Source: Macrotrachela quadricornifera
Taxonomy: Eukaryota > Rotifera > Eurotatoria > Philodinida > Philodinidae
Direction of reading: 5' to 3'
NCBI GenBank assembly: GCA_022393335.1
Contig: JAJEKB010000420.1
Location: 1 to 64,000 of the forward strand
DNA: 64,000 nt
Of this stretch, positions 59,139 through 64,000 are shown piece by piece (the stretch's first letter is position 1; each line of letters starts with the position of its first letter). Under the pieces are notes generated by a model. The model made no database searches. It was not told where the DNA came from and worked only from the letters and a program-made list of their open reading frames with translations. The position numbers and the translations under genes were made by a program.

Positions 59139-62100
59139 ACTATGCGAATAAATAATTATTTTTGAATTGTACAACGTATATATCCAACCAGTACACATGA
59201 CAATGGAGTAAAAAATAAATATAGAAAAATGAAATTACTAATCGATACGCTTCGATAAATTTTCTTTATCATTCTTTCGCCTTCGTTCTATTCTGTTTTG
59301 TTTTTTCTTATACGAAATATATGAAGAACATCTACGCAAAGCCAACTCCATGCACTGTCTTTTTTTGTTATTTCCATTTTCTCTCGTACACTCTTCTTCA
59401 TCTCTCTCTCTCTTGTTCTAGTTTGTTTTGTTCGTGTATTGTTCTATATTAGTAATAGGATCATTATTGTATAATATATCTCCCTTATTCACTTAATCCT
59501 TTGAATATAGAAAGAACATAAATATGAAAAAATGAGTCATATCTGCTATGGTCATGACTTCTATCTTTGAAAACAAACAGAGAACAGAACAAATTCATTT
59601 CTATATATAAATTTATGTACTTTTTTTTCTTTCGAACAACACTAATTATATTTTGTGATGTGTAATGATAGTAAAAGAAAAAGTTTCTTCGTCAAATGAA
59701 TGAATCATTGAAGACATGTGACTAGTATTTCTACCTGTTTATTCGGTCATCTTTAGCAAAACATTATCTATATATACTTTTTTTTATTTTAGGTATGAAA
59801 ATATAACTAACGCCTTTACAGAACGAAAAATTGAAGATACAAGAATATGATTCATCCCATTTCGTACGTTTGATTTTTTGTACTTTGAAGGCATTGCGTA
59901 TACTTGAATACCTAAAAATAAATTGTATGCATAGATAATATTTTTCCTAGAGATGACTGAATAAACAATTAGAAATATTTAACCATGGTAAAATTTACAT
60001 CAACTATATGACTTTATTTATTCATTGTCAAATCTTTGTCTATACTATATCAAATGTCAATTTATAAATCTGATGGTACCAAGAATGTAACATCTCGACA
60101 TATAATTTTTGAAAACATATCGCATTTAGAAATATTATGCACAGTTCCTTTGGTAAAAAAAACAGCAAGTGATCGATTGTTATAAAAGAAAACATATAGG
60201 TATAGTCAGTATCAATTGTTACCAGAAATCAATTTTAAACATAAAGATTCATATCAAGTACACAAGAGGTTTCAATACACCTATGGCTTGTTGAGATAAT
60301 CACTATCAAGCAGAGACGTGTACCACGAGTGAATCGTAATAGATCGTTATATGTGCTTAAGTCAATCTTTGGGAAACGAGACCGATTTTAGTGTGTTTAA
60401 CTAACTTTTATGTTTTCCTATGTTAAATTAATGGTAAAACAACAAAATGCAACGATAGAATAATTATTGCTAAAGAAAAGTTCAAATTTCAATAAATTCT
60501 ACTGCTAATAGTTTTAAATTGTCGGAACATGTCAATTGTACAGTACATATAATAGATTATGCGTTTATATTTTCTCTATTTTATTAGTCTTTTCGTCACA
60601 CATACTCTAGATGCACTTATTGTTTCGATTTTGTATTTTTCTAACATAGCATATCCGTTGATTTTGATAAAATTTCATCTGTCCACGTTGTCACTGTTAT
60701 ATACTTGGTGGATCAAATGTAAGAAGACACAGAAAAAATGGAATATCTTCATTATAGCTTGAGCAAACGCACTGATGTTTTTATCAATGATAAAAAATTA
60801 GTTCGTTTTCACAAACCATAATGGAGATATTCAAAATTTTCTGTGTTTTCTTACTTTTGGGTCATTAGGTATATACCTCCATCTCTCTCTATTTCTAATT
60901 TTGTCGAGACGCACATATCGATGAATTCTACCAATAAACATTTTGCCTCATATTTATTTAGGATTGATCATAAGTTTGTAGAACGGTGTTAGAAAGAACT
61001 TGATGGATTAGTTAACTTACTCGACAGTGAAAAACCAAGTATACCATGTTGTAGAGATTTTTGAGGCGTATCGAATGATATATAGCAAATCATATTTTCA
61101 TAAGACTTTGAAAGAAACAGTCAGTTTACTGATAGACGACTACACATGTACAACCACAATCATCCATACTCACACTGGCAAGATAGCTGAAGATGCGATG
61201 TATATGAGGTTGTAATCCGTCAAAAACTCTGTAAAATCGTATATGAGAAACAATATCTTACAAATATTTTTGACTGATGTTAAGGACTACAATATTCAAT
61301 AATCTATCATGATTAAATAAGAACATAGATGCAGGTGTGTAGTCGTCTATCAGTAAATTGACTTTATTTCTTTCAAAATCTTGTAAAAACAAGATTTAGA
61401 AATTACGATTCGACACGCCTCTAAAGAACTCTACAAATTATTTTTTAAACTAATTGAATTTTATATAGTATTACACCGTAACGGTATCGTAATACAATGC
61501 ACCTTATATGATCATCGTTTCCGGTCCAAAACTATCGTATTTTAATCAAATATGACCGTCCATTTGCTATGTCCTCTGCTCTAAATAGATAGTATTGAAT
61601 ACGTTTTGCGTAAAACATGCTATGACTGATCAATATTCAATATGTTTGGAACATGGACAGACGTAATCGTGAAAATTAGTTTTTTATGTAAAAAAAAATG
61701 TTCTATGTGATACTGTAAATTAATTATTTCTCGTGTAGAGTTCAAATCAAGTTGCGCGAACTCCGTATGGCACAATACTATCTAGCTTTTTTTATTCAAG
61801 AATAAATATTTTTTGTAACCTGATAGAATGTAAACCTCAACATTACCACTTCAAATAGTATTGTAGATAATAATAGAATTTCTTTTTTATTCAATGAAAG
61901 TCGATAATAATGGTAAACTCTTTTTATGAACTATATTCAAATTAATGCTGTTCACCCCTTTGAAGAACTTTTTTAAATAGGAATATATGGATGAGTACTT
62001 TTTTTTATCACTAAATTAGCAATTAGTAAAAAAAAGTGATAGATATATGAAGAAATTGTTTGAATTACAATAAAATTCACTTTATTCTCTTTCTTACAGC

Positions 62101-63101
62101 CGACAGTCACTCTTTTACTACCGTTAAGATGGAGTTTTAGCTGAAATCGGCTCTTTGTTTACTGCGTTCTCAGCCTCATCCTCATCCTCAAATTTTATTC
62201 AAATTCAATCAATCATACCACATCAACTAGAAATTTTGCTTATCTGCTTTTTTATGTGAATCGAGTCTAGTGACCAGTCCTTTTTACATGAATTGACTTA
62301 ATCACACTTGAGATTCTCTCAGCACTGAATTTCTAACAGTTTCATTTCAACACATAGGTGCAATCGTTGTGGTGTGATTTAAAATGAAGTAGTCATAAAT
62401 GCAATCAATAGGATAAAGTGAGATGCGCATCGGCAGCAACCTATATAAAATGAATCAGTTACTAATTCTTACTCATGAGAAGGAAGCGGAATGATTAAAA
62501 TCCGTCTCAGTTGAGTTACGTAATCAGTATACGATTAATTTGCGATTCTTAAACAGACTGTTCAACTATACTATTTGACATAGAAATACGACGGTATCAC
62601 AATGAAATCATGACAAGCTCACGATGAAAATGCGAACAATTGCGTCAACTGACCTGAGTAGTTGATCAGCTACTTGATCAAGAAATGTCACGAGTAGAGA
62701 CTTGCGAAATCAGTTCTGCTCTTTATCCTGTTAGATCTGACCCAAATCAGATTAAGATTAAGAAAAAGAATTTGTCTTGATCAAATGTAAAACAAAACAT
62801 TGATCTGATACATCTCTATTCAAAATTCTACAGTCAATTGTGATCTATATAAATACTGGGAAAAATTGTAACATTTTTTTTGATAAGAAGATACAATGAA
62901 AAGTGCATGAATCAGTATATGTATTGCCAATTTTGTAAAGATATTTATTGAATAATTTATTTCTCGATTAAAACATACTACTCAGAAAATTTTTTATGAA
63001 TATCTGTTAGATGAAGTAATGTCATTGTTGTTTGTTTATGAATTGTGATCGATTTGTTTATCTAAATAAGAAGAAATTCAATTTGATATTCATTTAATAA
63101 A
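59139..63101. other. Long AT-rich intergenic region
   Basis: About 4 kb. It contains one hairpin repeat pair, listed separately, and a CT-rich patch near 59400-59412. The plus-strand frames at 60559-60762 and 61027-61215 show no supportable protein features; the second lies inside the hairpin arm. Confidence 0.5.
61049..61436. repeat. Inverted-repeat hairpin of MITE type
   Basis: The left arm (about 61049-61150) and the right arm (about 61335-61436) are reverse complements with some mismatches. Both start TTGTAGAG and contain GAGGCGT, AAGA(C/T)TTTGAAAGAAA and CTGATAGACGACTACAC. The loop between them is about 185 bases. No clear target duplication was found. Confidence 0.55.
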
Positions 63102-64000
63102 TTATTCTTTTAGATAATTGTATGTACCTGTAAGCGATGGTAATGGTATTATTTCTCCATGAGAATATTTAATTCTATGATCTATTCCTTTAGTTTTACA
63201 GTTTTCTTGAAATTTACATGGAATAAGGTAATCTGGTAGTTTCGAATGACGAAATTGTGCACGATGAAGAGGATCTATACGTCTTTGACATTTTCCATCA
63301 TCTTGACATGTAGGGACTAAATGTGGTATATGAACAAGATGTGGTTCCATTGATTTTCGATGGCATAATTCTGAGAAACGACATGGATGAACATATTGAT
63401 CGTTGTGATCTTTTCCTTCATCTGTATTAGCATATTGAAGGAGACAATTAATCGATTTATCACATAGCTTAATTTCTTTGTTTGGTGGAAACTGTTGTGG
63501 AAGAGAATAATAAGTGTTAGGAGATGATGGTATATGTTCAACGTCACTATTGTGTAATGAAATGATATTATCAATTGATTTTTGAGATGAAATATGATCC
63601 TTAATAAAATCAATATCAATAGATGGATGAAATTGTTCAATGGGTTCATGTCGAATAATAAGATTTCGTATAGGTACTGTTTGAGAACCTGCACTTATTT
63701 GAATATATTCAAGAATATTTAAATCAAGTTCTGTTTTATCAAATGTATAACTAATCTTTTGATTATTATATATTTTATTAGATCCAGCAATTGATAATAT
63801 AACTTCATTTGCATTTCGATTAATTGTAAGACTATAAGTAATATAATCATCAATATCACATCCACGATGAAATGAATTTGTACCTGATTTAAATGTTTGA
63901 TCATCAATAACAAAATAATGTGTAATTGGAGAACGATTACTAATATATGAATAACCTTCACGATATTCAAGTGCAATTTGTGGAGAATTTTTATTTATAT
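63102..64000 (-). CDS. C-terminal part of a protein with four PBZ-like CCHH zinc fingers
   Basis: The minus-strand frame stays open from the window edge to a TAA at 63102, giving 299 codons of a gene that continues beyond the window. The upstream half is a globular region (THYFVIDDQTFKSGTNSF, then ISYTFDKTELDLNILEYI) that I cannot name. The last 115 residues hold four spaced zinc-finger motifs of the form C-x5-C-xn-H-x5-H: CDKSINC with HNDQYVH, CRFSELC with HLVHIPH, CQDDGKC with HRAQFRH, and CKFQENC with HRIKYSH. n is 6-7 in the last three and about 12 in the first. This spacing is that of PBZ fingers, which bind poly(ADP-ribose) in DNA-damage proteins such as APLF and CHFR. The identification is by pattern only. 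Confidence 0.7.
   Translation of the reverse strand, partial: INKNSPQIALEYREGYSYISNRSPITHYFVIDDQTFKSGTNSFHRGCDIDDYITYSLTINRNANEVILSIAGSNKIYNNQKISYTFDKTELDLNILEYIQISAGSQTVPIRNLIIRHEPIEQFHPSIDIDFIKDHISSQKSIDNIISLHNSDVEHIPSSPNTYYSLPQQFPPNKEIKLCDKSINCLLQYANTDEGKDHNDQYVHPCRFSELCHRKSMEPHLVHIPHLVPTCQDDGKCQRRIDPLHRAQFRHSKLPDYLIPCKFQENCKTKGIDHRIKYSHGEIIPLPSLTGTYNYLKE

Noticed and set aside
1..64000. tRNA, rRNA, CRISPR or viral genes
   Set aside because: No tRNA box pair, rRNA-like block, regularly spaced direct-repeat array or viral replication/capsid frame was found on reading both strands. A covariance-model search was not possible here.

Overview
This is an AT-rich eukaryotic (animal) window. Coding genes have short GT-AG introns (about 50-70 bases, occasionally longer), secreted and membrane proteins are common, and no operon or Shine-Dalgarno logic is visible. 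The gene content suggests a bdelloid rotifer, perhaps of the Adineta/Rotaria kind: two mono-ADP-ribosyltransferase genes, a RING-less B-box/FN3/discoidin-like TRIM relative, a divergent chemoreceptor-like 7TM pseudogene, a GNAT acetyltransferase of fungal or bacterial flavour, and many small DNA-transposon derivatives. That assignment is an inference from gene style; no species-diagnostic sequence was recognised.

Layout. 1-13 kb holds a foldback element, an orphan secreted protein, a multi-exon B-box/FN3/discoidin-like gene (5834-8986), and a 1.28-kb non-autonomous transposon (9483-10758) with CACAGTG termini and a 5-bp target duplication, resembling Transib/RAG-type elements. 13-21 kb holds two multi-exon minus-strand hydrolases, legumain (13156-15037) and an alpha-galactosidase with a ricin-B-like insertion (18369-20597), separated by a dead mariner transposase. 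21-30 kb is gene-poor: a CpG-rich island, a 1.8-kb TTAA-flanked inverted-repeat element, a near-perfect 983-bp palindromic element with a TA duplication, and decayed exon-like fragments. 30-42 kb holds an MRS2-type magnesium channel and an SLC25 carrier, with orphan exons and long AT-rich intergenic sequence between them. 43-56 kb is the gene-dense part: the 7TM pseudogene with two in-frame TGA codons, a frameshifted ADP-ribosyltransferase, a tiny 10-cysteine secreted peptide, a purple acid phosphatase, a VIT-domain/ERI1-type exonuclease fusion, the GNAT enzyme, and a membrane-anchored ADP-ribosyltransferase with a GH16-like ectodomain. 56-64 kb is mostly empty apart from a sterol-methyltransferase-like pseudogene carrying three lesions and, at the edge, the C-terminus of a protein with four CCHH fingers resembling poly(ADP-ribose)-binding zinc fingers.

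How it fits together. No pathway cluster is evident. Legumain, alpha-galactosidase and purple acid phosphatase are all lysosomal or secreted hydrolases suited to digestion of food. ADP-ribosylation recurs, with two writers and one possible reader within 20 kb, but shared function is only an inference. The strongest novelty candidates are the VIT-exonuclease fusion, the ART-TM-GH16-like protein, the PBZ-like finger array and the Transib-like element.
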